DNA of 64,000 nucleotides from Cryptomeria japonica (taxonomy: Eukaryota > Streptophyta > Pinopsida > Cupressales > Cupressaceae): the NCBI RefSeq assembly GCF_030272615.1, contig NC_081409.1, positions 614,960,755 through 615,024,754 of the forward strand. Reading direction: 5' to 3'. The notes below the pieces were generated by a model. It searched no databases. It had not been told where the DNA came from and saw nothing but the letters and a program-made list of their open reading frames with translations. Below, one piece after another: positions 49,828 through 59,953 of this stretch (position 1 is its first letter; every line of letters starts with the position of its first letter). A program made the translations under genes and the position numbers.

Positions 49828-49832
49828 AAACT
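49828..49832. repeat. Target-site duplication aaact (right) of the Tat element
   Basis: Exact partner of 31328-31332. Confidence 0.9.
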
Positions 49833-51690
49833 ATTCTCCCCTTGATATCTCATTCTGCATCCAGGACATAAGAGCCCTCAATTGGTTATTTCCAATGTAA
49901 AGGATAGGGTTCCAATCAACATCATCAGGAACAACATAATTATGCACATATAGTTCACAAAGTAGATTCTTGATTGCTGTAGGAGATGTCTGAAAAGCAC
50001 TGTAAAATTCTTCTAGAGTTTGTAATGAGGGACTTAAATCTCTAACAATCCTCATCATTTGGAAGCTAATTTGTTGTTCTTTTATGTATAGAGAGTAGAC
50101 ATGAGGAGGAACTTGACATTGCATCAGTTCTGGTACGATGGTGGCTACTATTTCCACCTTATATTTAAGCTGGGTTATTTCCTCATCCTTTTGCTCAATA
50201 AATTTCTTTTGGTAATCAATTATCATTTGCATCTTTACCTTTTCAAGTTCCTAATCCTCATAAAGAGTAAGTCCAACTGCATGACTAGTAAGGGAAGTAG
50301 GTGGCCTATGAATAGGTGCTTTATGTTTCTTACTTTCTACTTTGCCCTCTGCTTCAATGACCTACTCTATAGCAGATGCTAAGCTATCTAGCATTTCAAA
50401 ACATACTTCCTTCTGAGGCTGTTCAATATCCTGGAGTTCCCTTTCTTCCTGAAATTGTAATTCATGTTCTTCCTCAATATTTTGCTATTCTTCTTCTTCT
50501 TCATGATCTCTCCGAGGTTCATTTCTAGGAGAAGGAGGGATATCACCATGGAGTGGACTATGTTGTTTTTGTTCTAGGGAGTCAATCGAGATTGTAATAT
50601 GTGGCTATGTGGGTTGGTCTCAACTTTTGAACTTTTCACGAAGCCTACCACTACTTCTTCAAGTTTTTCCTTTTTTGACTGTAGGAACACTTCTTGTAGC
50701 CAATTCTTCAAATACTTTGACAGTTACTGCAGGATCTGGTTTTACATTTTTTCTCTTCTTGGCCACAGGAAGGGGTACATTCTCATTTTTACTTTTCTTG
50801 TCCTTATTCTTTATATCAACTTGTTTTTCTTTGCCCTTTTCCTTTCGTGTGGCAGCCCTAGTTTTTCTTGAACCTTAAGGAGGAACCCTTGCTTCAGCTT
50901 CTTTTTGTAAGGGTTCCTCTACTATAGGAAGATTTTATCCTGATGATTTCAACAACGATGAGGGTTCAAGAGGGGAACCAGGTTCTACAAGGTTTTCTTG
51001 TTCTTGAGATGGAAGTGGTTCCTCTATAACTATGTGCTCTACCCTAAACATTCTGGTTTCAACAAATTCATTCTAGAGCATTGGAGAAACATCTCTCAAG
51101 GATTTTTCAACTAAAATCTTAATTAGACAATGGTGAGAAACAGAGTGAGGCCTACCTTTCTGGGGCCCTGTTGCACTTATAGAAAGAAGGTTGTACAATA
51201 AGCTTGGAACATTCATCCTTCTTCCATGGCGCAGATGACTTAGGAGCTTGAAGTGATGAGAATGCAGACATGAAAACCTTCCTTCATAGGTTAAATATTT
51301 TAACACATACAATACCACTGCTCTCCATTCAGGCGGAAGGGATTTTCGCCTAGCTCCTTGCCTATCTACTACTAATGGGGGGTCTCTTGGATGTGTAAAT
51401 TCTGCCCTTGCATTGCGCGCATCCTTGGACTTTGATTACTTCTCCCCATCTGTTGGTAGCCCATTTACCTCTGCTATCCTTTCCTTTGTAGCCACTACTC
51501 TTAAACCTTTTACCTGAACTTCTCTATTTGATAGTATGCGGGTAAATTCCCTTGTAATTTCTTTATTAAACTCTGTCAACTTTAAGAAATAATCCAACCA
51601 TCCACTGTTCCTAAATATTGGTTCACAATCCTGGTCCTGAAGGAGAACTTCATGCACTGTCGACTCATGTCGAATAGGTAGACCACCCAT
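49831..51690 (-). pseudogene. Athila post-pol (env-like position) ORF, degraded
   Basis: Three islands are read on the minus strand. The first, 51690-51436, has FRNSGWLDYFLKLTEFNKEI then VQVKGLRVVATKERIAEVNG and LPTDGE. The second, 51318-51073, has LRHGRRMNVPSLLYNLLSIS and VSHHCLIKILVEKSL. The third, 50232-49831, is a helical tail with KYKVEIVATIVPELMQC and a stop TAG at 49831. It occupies the position of the env-like gene of Athila elements. I recognise the pattern as the 'putative plant transposon protein' type rather than as a glycoprotein: no signal peptide or membrane segment is visible. Linkers 51435-51319 and 51072-50233 are shifted and contain stops. Confidence 0.65.
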
Positions 51691-52331
51691 TACAACAATA
51701 ACACTTTCAACTTTAAAATGATGTAAATATACTCAGTTTCTACACTATATTCTACAGTATAGCATGCTCAATGTTTTTACTTGGTTGAAACCTAGTTGCA
51801 GTCTAGAAATAACTCTAAGCAAACAGACAAGCAGAATGCAAGACATCACCTCAAATGAGAATTTTGAAAAAAAAACGCAACTCGAGACAATCCGAGAGCA
51901 CATCAAAATTATTTGCTAGAGTAATTATCACTGTACTTCCCCCACAACCTAAGGTTTGATAGGTGTCCACACATGAGGAGGAGGATGGAGAAAGGACAGT
52001 ATGCAAAATATTATAATTAGAGTTAATATGATTTAATTATATACATGCAACAAGAATAAATACACACGAGTGTACCTGACATCACGCGAGAATGAATGCA
52101 ACATGAAGATATTTGAGCCGTCATGCATGGAAAATGATGTGGAAATGGATGGAGTGAAAGGAAAGAAATGAGTGAATAAGGAAGGGAATCATTATTATGC
52201 AGAGAAGTACTCCCGCCAGATGGGGAAGTATTTATTATGATCGTGTAGCAAGGAGATTAGGATGGAGTGGTGATGGAAAAGTCATTTGTAGTGGTTGTAG
52301 GAATGTCAAGATGCTTGGTAGTGGAAAACTA
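51691..52331 (-). other. Spacer between Athila integrase and post-pol ORF
   Basis: About 640 bp of AT-rich DNA without a frame of interest. It could hold a splice acceptor for the downstream ORF, but I cannot identify one. Confidence 0.4.
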
Positions 52332-53214
52332 CTACAGGAAGTCATCTTTTCTTAGAGGTTTATGGTATAGGTGCAACCGATGACCGTTAACTAACAATTT
52401 AAACTTAACAGGATCTATGGTAGATAATCTGACAACACCAGTAAAAAATGTTTCAATTATTTCATAAGGTCCTAACCATCGTGTCTGTAATTTTCCCAAA
52501 TTATCTTTATACCTGGAATCATAGAGTAGAGCCCAATCTCCTTGCTGGAATGATTTGTCCTTTATATAGCATTCATGCCACTTCATACGTTGGTTTTGAA
52601 CAAATTTAGTATGTTGCAAGGTGGATTTCCTTATTTCATCTAAAGCATTAAGCTGCAGGAGCCTTTCTTCTTGTGTTGTAGACAGAGTCATATCTAAAGA
52701 AATAACCATTCTCAAAGTTTTATTTTTCAAACTCTATGGGCATCATTGCTTTTGTCCCATATACCATTCCAAATTGTGTAAACCCTACTGTAGTTTTCTA
52801 GGTGGTTCTATAAGCCCATACAACTTAAAATAATTTGCTAGACCAATCTTTCTTGTTGAGTGCTACTATTTTGGTCAAGATTAATTCAATCTCTCGGTTA
52901 GTAACCTCTGCTTGAACATTAGCCTGTGGATGATAAGGAGTGGATTTTCTATGTCTGACATTGTATTCATTAACTAAGGTTGTGATTAGAGTGGAAGTGA
53001 ATTATGCTCCTTGAGCTGTCACTATTTCTCTAGGAACTCCATACTGAGTGAAGATTTCTTCATATAAGAATTCTGCCACCTTATTATCTCTTGCATGCTT
53101 GAAAGCTTTGACCTCCACCCATTTAGTAACATAGTCAGTACAAACAAGAATGTAAGAGCAACCATTTGATGGTGGATCAATTGGCCCAACAAAGTCTAGA
53201 CCCCATTTGTCAAA
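52332..53214 (-). pseudogene. Athila integrase core and C-terminus (degraded)
   Basis: The C-terminal island 52730-52332 has RMKWHECYIKDKSFQQGDWA and GKLQTRWLGPYEI, the GPY/F-type tail of Gypsy integrases. The core (53215-52735) can be followed through stops. The GLDFVGPIDPPS segment carries the first Asp. Further on are TKWVEVKAFKHA, FTQYGVPREIV and HPQANVQAEVTN, the last carrying the Glu. The second Asp segment reads VTAQGA where T-D-N-G is usual. Confidence 0.75.
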
Positions 53215-54069
53215 TCATGTAACAACCACTTGAGGGTGGAGAGGTATTTCATCAGACCAAGTTGGTCTGCCCATTCTTTGACATTTGTCACATTTCCTGG
53301 TGTATTTAAGTGCATCCTTGTGTAAGGTTGGCCAGTAGTATGCTATAGTTAATATATTGAGAGCTATTCTTTTGGCTGCAAAATGACCTCCGCAAGGTTC
53401 ATCATGATAGGCATGAAGTATATCATATGTCTCATCTTCTCTTACACAGTGCCTCATCACTTGATCTAGCCTTGTATAAAATAAGCAATCTACTATCCAT
53501 GAGAAGTTGAAACTGTTTTCTACTAGCAGTTTTTTTTCTTTGCGTGAGAAATGTGGGGGTATCTTGTTAGCTACTAGGTAGTTCACTATATTAGCATACC
53601 ATGGACTATGTAAAATGATGGAGAACAAATTCTCATCTAGAAAGGAATCATTAAGGACCTCCTTATTGTTTGGTGTGTGAATCCTTGATAGAAAATCTGC
53701 CACTACATTTGCTTTTCCTGGTTTATAAATGATAGTAATATCAAATTCTTGCATTAATAATAACCATCTTGCTAATCTACCTGTAATGGAGCTTTTGTTC
53801 ATGAGGTACTTGATGGCTACATGATCAGTATGTACAAAGATTTGATATCTAGTTATATAGTGTCTAAACTTGTTAAGAGCATAGATGACAACTAACATCT
53901 CCTTTTTAGTAACAGTGTAATTCAGTTCTAGTCCTTGCAAATTTATATTGATGTAATAAATTGCATTTTGCAAAACTCCTTGCTTCTGCTGCAGAATTGC
54001 TCCTATTACAAAATCGGATGCATATGTATGAATGTGAAAAGCAATTGACCAATCAGGTCCTTTGAGCAC
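53215..54069 (-). pseudogene. Athila RNase H and integrase zinc domain
   Basis: An open frame of 284 codons. RNase H motifs are HTYASDFVIGAILQQ (first Asp), LELNYTVTKKEMLVVIYAL (Glu) and FRHYITRYQIFVHTDHVAIK (Asp). Then DITIIYKPGKANVVADFLSR gives the last Asp. The zinc motif is HDEPCGGHFAAKR with KCDKCQRMGR. It lies in the frame region following RT, separated by one stop. Confidence 0.85.
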
Positions 54070-54075
54070 AGGGGC

Positions 54076-54861
54076 CTAGGTTAAGGCTTGTTTGAGTTGA
54101 GAAAATGATTTTTCACATGCAACGGTCCATTCAAACTCAACTTCCTTTGTCAATAAAGAATATAATGGCCCTGCTTTTTGACTAAAGTCCTTGACAAATC
54201 TCCTATAGTACCTTGCATGGCCTAGAAAACTTCTCACATCCTTTTGTTTAATAGGGGTAGGAAGATTAAGTATTACTTCTATTTTGGTTGGATCCACTTG
54301 AATACCTGATTGAGAGATTTGATGCCCCAATACTATACCTTCTTGCATCATTATAAAACATTTTTCACTATTTAAGGATAAATTGTGATCTTCACACTGC
54401 TGCAATACTTTTGTCATATTTTCTAATGCCTCCTTAAATGTAGTTCCATAAGTAGTAAAGTCATCCATGTATATTTTCATACAATCATGAGATATGTCTG
54501 AAAATATACTAAGGACAACCCTTTGAAAGGTTGCAGGGGCATTACATAAACCAAAAGGAAGGACTGAATAGGCATATGTGCCCCAAGGGTAGGTAAAGGT
54601 AGTCTTTTCCTGATCTTCTCGAGCTATTCTAATTTGATTATAGCCACTAAATCCATCCAAAAATGAAAAGCATTGCTTACCTGCTAGAGAGTCTAACACT
54701 TGATCTATAAATGGAAGTGGGAAATGATCATTTTTAGTAGCAGTGTTGAGCTCCCTATAGTCCACACAAACTCTCCATTTTCCTCCTTTCTTTGGAACTA
54801 TAACTAGAGGAGAAACCCAATGACTATCTGAAATAGGGTAGAAGACTCCTGCATGAAGCAA
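54076..54861 (-). pseudogene. Athila reverse transcriptase
   Basis: 261 codons are open. All main RT blocks are present: VSPLVIVPKKGGKWRVCVDY, FPLPFIDQVLDSLAG, LDGFSGYNQIRIAREDQEKT, PFGLCNAPATFQRVVLSIF, KIYMDDFTTYG (both Asp of the palm box), EGIVLGHQISQSGI and VRSFLGHARYYRRFVKDFS. MDDF and GIVLGH point to Athila. It is cut off from RNase H by a stop, so the polyprotein as a whole is dead. Confidence 0.88.
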
Positions 54862-56976
54862 TTTTTGCAGTTCCTCTTTAACTATTTACCTTAAAGCAAG
54901 ATTAATCCTTTGCTGAGGCTATCTAATTGGTTTACAATCCTCTTTGATATAAATTCTATGGGTACACAATGTAGGATTTAATCCTTCCATGTCTTGATAA
55001 TCCCATGCAAAAGCTTGTTGTTGGGCTTTGAGTAATTCTGTTAATGACAATCTTTGATTTGCTGCCAATTGATTATTTATATTCAGATTTCTCCATGCAA
55101 CAACTTCTATTTGAATTACTAATTTTGCATAAGATATTTTAGACAGACAAGAGGTTTGAATCTCCTATGGTAGCAATGTGTGAAACACATATGTGGCTAT
55201 AGGATAATTTAATAAGAATACAAATGGAAGAAGGGTATGCAGAGGACTTACTGGTATACCCATTGACTGTTGAGGTGCTCCATAATGATTCCTTATGATA
55301 GAGAGTATTGTATTATCCTCTTGAAGTGCTATGAATGGGTCCCTTGATAACATCATTAGTTGTTGCACAAAGTTAATTTACTCCGCTTCTCCTATGTCTG
55401 GCCACGTTACTCATTCTTGATCAAGTTGAGGTTGTGCTAGAAAATAAAGTGCAAGTGTTTTAGTAGTAATACCATTTGAAATTGTCATATCTCCAGATCT
55501 GCAACATACATATGCATCAGCTATTGCCAGCCAAGGTCTTCTCAAAATAATTGGATATCCTCCTAATATTGGCTTGGAGAGAGGATTATGAAATCAACAG
55601 GATATTCCCAAGAATCTAATGTGACAACAATATCTTCAACCATTCCTTCAGGCTGAACAGTTGAGCTATCAGCAAGCTGCAGGACCGTTGGAGTTGATAT
55701 AAGATTTGTAATACTGAGTTGCTACATGACATCCTTAGTAATCACATTTATTGCTACTCCTAGGTCTATCAAGGCATTTTTGATTTGATTTCTACTAATA
55801 AATACCTTGACAATAGGGCTACCTGGGTCAGAGTATCTAGGGATTGCTATTTTTCCTAACATAATATCACCCAACTGTCCTACCACATGCACTATTTTTG
55901 GATCTTTTTTCTTCCTCCCAGGTTTTTTCAGACATGCCTCCTTAATAGCTTTTCTATATATGGGGATATCTTTAATAGCTTGAAACAGTGGAATTTTAAC
56001 ACATATATGTTATAACTGATTAATAAGATCAAAAGCTATATCATTCTGCTGCCTAGATACTTCTACCTATAATCTCTGAGGAAACGCGAGTGTTCTTATA
56101 GGTATATATGAAGTTTCAAACTGTTGAGCTTGCTCAAGATTTCCAAATTTATCAGACATGCTTTCCTGAGCAATCTCCTCTACTGGTAACTCTGTTATGA
56201 CTGGAGGAGATGGAGTAGGCAATGCTGTCCCTGATCTCAAATGAATATCACTTATATTAAGAGAGTATGCAAGATAGTTATTAGGATCAGTTGAAAAAAC
56301 TTGTTGTTGCTATTGTGGTTTATTATTTAGATTTGGAACAGGCTGAGTTGGCAGTTGGGTTGGCTTGGATGAAGTGGCAGTAGGAGCTGATGGTATTAAA
56401 GCTGGCTATTGGGACTGTAGTTGTGGCTGCAGGAAACTTGATGACTGGTTTGCCCATTGTTATCCTCCCCTCCATTGTGGTGACTGCTGTCAGTTACCTT
56501 GAGGGGGAGACCAATTTCCTTATGGCTGCTGCCATTGAGATGAGGAATTCTGATAATTAGGTCAAGGATTTTGAGAGTTATTCCAAGACTGAGGAGTATA
56601 ATTCCAAAATTTTGGGAATATGGTGGTTGCTATTGATTGTTTTGTGCATTGAAGTTCATATAAGGATTAGAAAATGACAATGGATCCTGTGGCATACCTT
56701 GTCTTGGAGGCCAAGGCCTTCGTTGTGCAACATAAAATAGTTGTTCATCATCTCCGTAAACAGGCTTGAAATCTAGGGAACTCTGTTGGCTATCAATTTT
56801 AGCTAACATTTTGCATCTACAGTCCTTCTTAATTTGTTGACAATAAGGTCAAAATTTAGCAACCATAGCCTCTGCCTCCTCATGCTTCTTGTTTGCCTGT
56901 AGTGTATCCAATTGGATAGCCATATTATTAATTATATCTTCTTTAAAATCCTTCACAGATGAGTTATTTCCATTCT
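54862..56976 (-). pseudogene. Athila gag-pol linker and protease (degraded)
   Basis: A Pro/Gln-rich linker (about 56600-56200) is followed by a NISDIHLRSGTALPTP segment and PIRTLAFPQRL. These precede a protease near 55850-55480. The protease active-site segment reads NALIDLGVAINVI (Asp near 55764), like the D-L-G-A form in Athila. Its second half shows PILGGYPIILRRPWLAIADA. An island at 55165-55368 belongs to the connector. A Cys-containing remnant (PYCQQIKKDCRC) lies near 56830. Confidence 0.65.
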
Positions 56977-57841
56977 TCAGACTATTGAAGATGACTTGGC
57001 AATTGAAGAACCAGGCCTATAGTGTCTTCCCCTTTTTGTTGTAGCTCTTGAATACTTTTGACAGATTTGTTTGATATAATCCCATTGAACTTGAGTAATA
57101 TCTCCTCCTCCCACTAGATCTAAGGAGTCAACATAGTCATCATTGATGCCCCTCAGAAAAATCTTCATAGAATCTTCACTTAGATTACTATGTTTGGATT
57201 TGCTGACACTAAATAAAAACCTTTCCAAATAGTCTTCCAGGCTCTCATCTTCTTTTTGTGTCATTCTGAATATATCATCACCATGTCGGTCCATTCCCCT
57301 GCAATAGTGTTTATACTTATCCAAGAAGTTTGTTTTCATTTCCTCCTAGGTAGTGATTACATTTCTTCCTAAACTCATAAACCATCTCAAGGTAGCTTCT
57401 TTCAAAGTAGTAGGGAATAACTTGAGTTTATGAGCATAAATGGTATAATCATAAATTTTGCAAAGGATATCAAATTCAAACAAAAAGGTGTCTGGATCAT
57501 CTGTTACCAACCCATGAAATTTTGGAAGTGAAGAGGCTGGTATGTTTTTCAAATTTACATTATCATGCAGATCAGGAATGGGGAACTCAAATGTTGGATT
57601 TATAGGTGGAGGTGGAGGATTTGCTGCCATTGGTCCCTGATAAATAACTAGATGTAAAAAAAAATTGTTCAGGGGGTTCGTTCAGGAAGTCTAGGTCTCC
57701 TTCTGACAGATTAAAGACACTACCATTTATCACATAGGTTTTTGCAAAAGGATTTACTTCAGGTGCTTGATCTGATCTTATATCTTGAGTAGAATGCGAG
57801 GGAAGAAATATTCCTAATGTATCTCTTCTCCTCCTATGCAT
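56977..57841 (-). pseudogene. Athila gag (degraded)
   Basis: Three overlapping islands. 57841-57587 is the N-terminus. 57630-57346 holds FHGLVTDDPDTFLFEFDILC and KEATLRWFMSLG. 57339-56977 holds FLDKYKHYCRGMDRHGDDIF and SLEDYLERFLF, then FLRGINDDYVDSLD. This is a retrotransposon Gag domain. One frameshift and one stop separate the islands. Confidence 0.8.
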
Positions 57842-57923
57842 GCAGATTAATGAAGGAAATTCAAAAAGCTAATTAAGAAAACTTAAAACTAATGGTTTAC
57901 AACAGATTCTTGGCTTGGCACCA

Positions 57924-57944
57924 TCCCCAACAATGACGCAACCA
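57924..57944 (-). other. Primer-binding site of the Athila-type element
   Basis: On the minus strand it reads TGGTTGCGTCATTGTTGGGG just after the LTR end. It resembles the TGGCGCCGTTGCCGGGG form known from Athila, with several changes. Confidence 0.6.
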
Positions 57945-57945
57945 A

Positions 57946-58639
57946 TGTTGGTCCTTACAACTGGAATGGTAACTAGGTAATAAATCACAATTTAGAGATT
58001 GAATATTCTTAAATAGCTAACTTTTCCTGTGGCAAAGGCTCATTTAGTTATCAACTAGGGACGTAAACTTGAAATGGGCCAGCACTGTATGTGCACCAAG
58101 TTCATATTGCAACCATCTTTTATGATTGTAGAAAAGGGAATTCTTCTCAAAGTAAACACACAGATTCTTAAATGAACTAATACATTAATCTTACAATTTG
58201 AAATTACTTTAAACAACTACTATTAAATGATAAAGTTCTGGCAGGCAACATGAACTACTTTGCTGCTGAGGCTGTAGAAACAGACACAAGAACTGTTTCC
58301 TATGGCTACAGGAATAGACAACTGTAGAAACAACTACTATAGAAGTATAAAACTAACTAAAACATACAAATGATTACTCACCAAGTGGCCCCCGTTGAGT
58401 GAGTATCTCAAGAACTTCACATTATAATTATCTAATTATCCAAAATCGCATTGATCTCTTTATTTCATCTTGACTAAAAAATAAATAAAACAATACCAAA
58501 AGACTGTGTATTACAAGATACTATGGGTGTTCTCTGCTATCCCCGAGAGGAGAGAGATCCCTTTATTTACAGGAAAACTTATAACAAACTTCTAACTGAT
58601 TGACCACATTTCTAACTTATAAGTCAGCGCAGGACAATA
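57946..58639 (-). repeat. 5' LTR of the Athila-type element, truncated
   Basis: It matches 29542-30265. The last ~490 bp (the LTR's 5' part) are missing at the junction with Copia LTR sequence. Confidence 0.85.
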
Positions 58640-59118
58640 ATTACTTTTATTCTTTTCACCTCCGGATCCAAACTAATAGAATTAATTAACACAGGTATAG
58701 TATGAACATAGAAACATACAACAAATCACACAATGAACATTAAATATGACGTGGAAAAACCAAGAAGGGAAAAACCACCAAGAATGTTAGTTCTCAATAA
58801 AAATACTGGTTAAGGTGATTTTTACAAAGGGTGGCTCATTGCTAGAATTCTCACTATAGGTGGGCTCATTGCCATAATTCTCATTGTAGGTGGGCTCACT
58901 AGTCAGAAAAAGGCTCACTGCCAAAGAAAGAGAGAAAGAAAGAAAAAATCCACCACTGAAACACAATTTACAAAATCAAACTACTTCTGGTCCCTCAGTA
59001 CCAACACACTCTCACATATCATCAATAGTCAAATCTTTCCTTTCTAGACACATATTTTCAAAACAATGTCCCACATTTTCTATATCTAACACAATCAGAT
59101 CATCCTTATATATATATA

Positions 59119-59186
<68 letters not shown>

Positions 59187-59663
59187 CTGTCTTCTGGGAA
59201 GCATGGTCTTCCAAGTCGACCAAGACGGGTATCTAAAATAGGTCAATACTAAAAATTCTGGTAGTGGAAAGGAACACGTAGTAGACCACACAACATCAAC
59301 AAACATATCAACACTTACACATTATAAATTTTAGACCCAAGAATCATGATTCATACACTACATTACAAGCCACTACACATCCTCGAATTCTGGACTTAAT
59401 CCGGACCCAAACACCATTGCCCCAAGCAATAAGAATAAGAATAGGACCAAGATTCATACTAATACCAGTGATGAAAACCATATCTAACAATTTGAAATCT
59501 CCAAATCACCAACACATCTACCAGAGCACCAAAGTTTTCAGGAACACATATTCCGGATCACCAATATTAGGAACAATAAAGACATCGATGCGAACCAATA
59601 TGTTGAGATCAATGATAATTACTTAACAACACCATCTCATCCACAACAATCACATCTACAACA
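58640..59663 (-). repeat. 5' LTR of the Copia element, truncated by about 56 bp
   Basis: It matches 24348-25271 (ATTACTTTTATTCTTTTCACC onwards) and ends CACATCTACAACA before the duplication aattt. It carries a (TA)n microsatellite at 59108-59185 that the partner LTR has only as a short TATATATG. Confidence 0.85.
59108..59185. repeat. (TA)n microsatellite in the Copia LTR
   Basis: A nearly pure TA run of about 75 bp with two TTTA interruptions. The partner LTR near 24785 has only a short TA stretch, so it expanded after insertion. Confidence 0.95.
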
Positions 59664-59668
59664 AATTT
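59664..59668. repeat. Target-site duplication aattt (right) of the Copia element
   Basis: Exact partner of 24287-24291. Confidence 0.85.
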
Positions 59669-59953
59669 AGTATCAACTAACGAAACATACAAATTTTTAT
59701 CAATCATCATTTATCATAGTCAATGCTTTATGGAATTAAAGTAAAGTTTAGAAATGTCTTGGGAATGACATTATAACATGGAGTAAAGTACCAAGAATCA
59801 TAAAATAAACAAGACAAATAATAGGCTCATCATATTTGATACCTATTATAATAAAAAAAATTAAAGGAAATGAGTGGAGAACTTTTGCTTACACACAATC
59901 ATGAGCTCCTCCAAGAACTTGCAAGTCTCTAACATTGGTTTGTTGCAAGTATG
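59669..59953. other. Host flank between Copia nest and solo LTR
   Basis: AT-rich. It continues the sequence interrupted at 24291. Nothing recognisable. Confidence 0.3.

Larger units (their letters stand above)
29542..58639 (-). mobile_element. Athila-type Gypsy element, inserted in the Copia element
   Basis: The minus-strand order is truncated 5' LTR (57946-58639), primer site, gag (57841-56977), protease, RT (54861-54076), RNase H, integrase (to 52332), a further ORF (51690-49831), polypurine tract, 3' LTR (29542-30751). The Tat element at 31333-49827 is inserted a few bases past the stop of the last ORF. RT motifs (YMDDF, EGIVLGH), a DLG-type protease site and a post-pol ORF all fit Athila. 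The right end is lost, so its target-site duplication cannot be checked; the left flank is ctctt. LTR divergence is about 9% in a hand-counted 380 bp. Confidence 0.85.
24292..59663 (-). mobile_element. Copia retrotransposon, outermost element of a three-level nest
   Basis: The minus-strand order is LTR (58640-59663, partial), lost leader, gag, protease, integrase, RT, RNase H, polypurine tract, LTR (24292-25271). The Athila element at 29542-58639 interrupts it just upstream of the gag start. A deletion later removed the primer site, the leader and about 56 bp of the 5' LTR end at the right junction (about 58639/58640). The target-site duplication aattt is intact on both sides, which proves the 35 kb between belongs to one nest. 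All coding parts carry stops and frameshifts, so it is dead. Confidence 0.85.

Noticed and set aside
49831-51690. A retroviral envelope gene
   Set aside because: No signal peptide, membrane anchor or cleavage site is visible; only the position after pol is env-like.
59106-59306. Tyr-Ile repeat proteins on both strands
   Set aside because: Artefacts of the (TA)n microsatellite.
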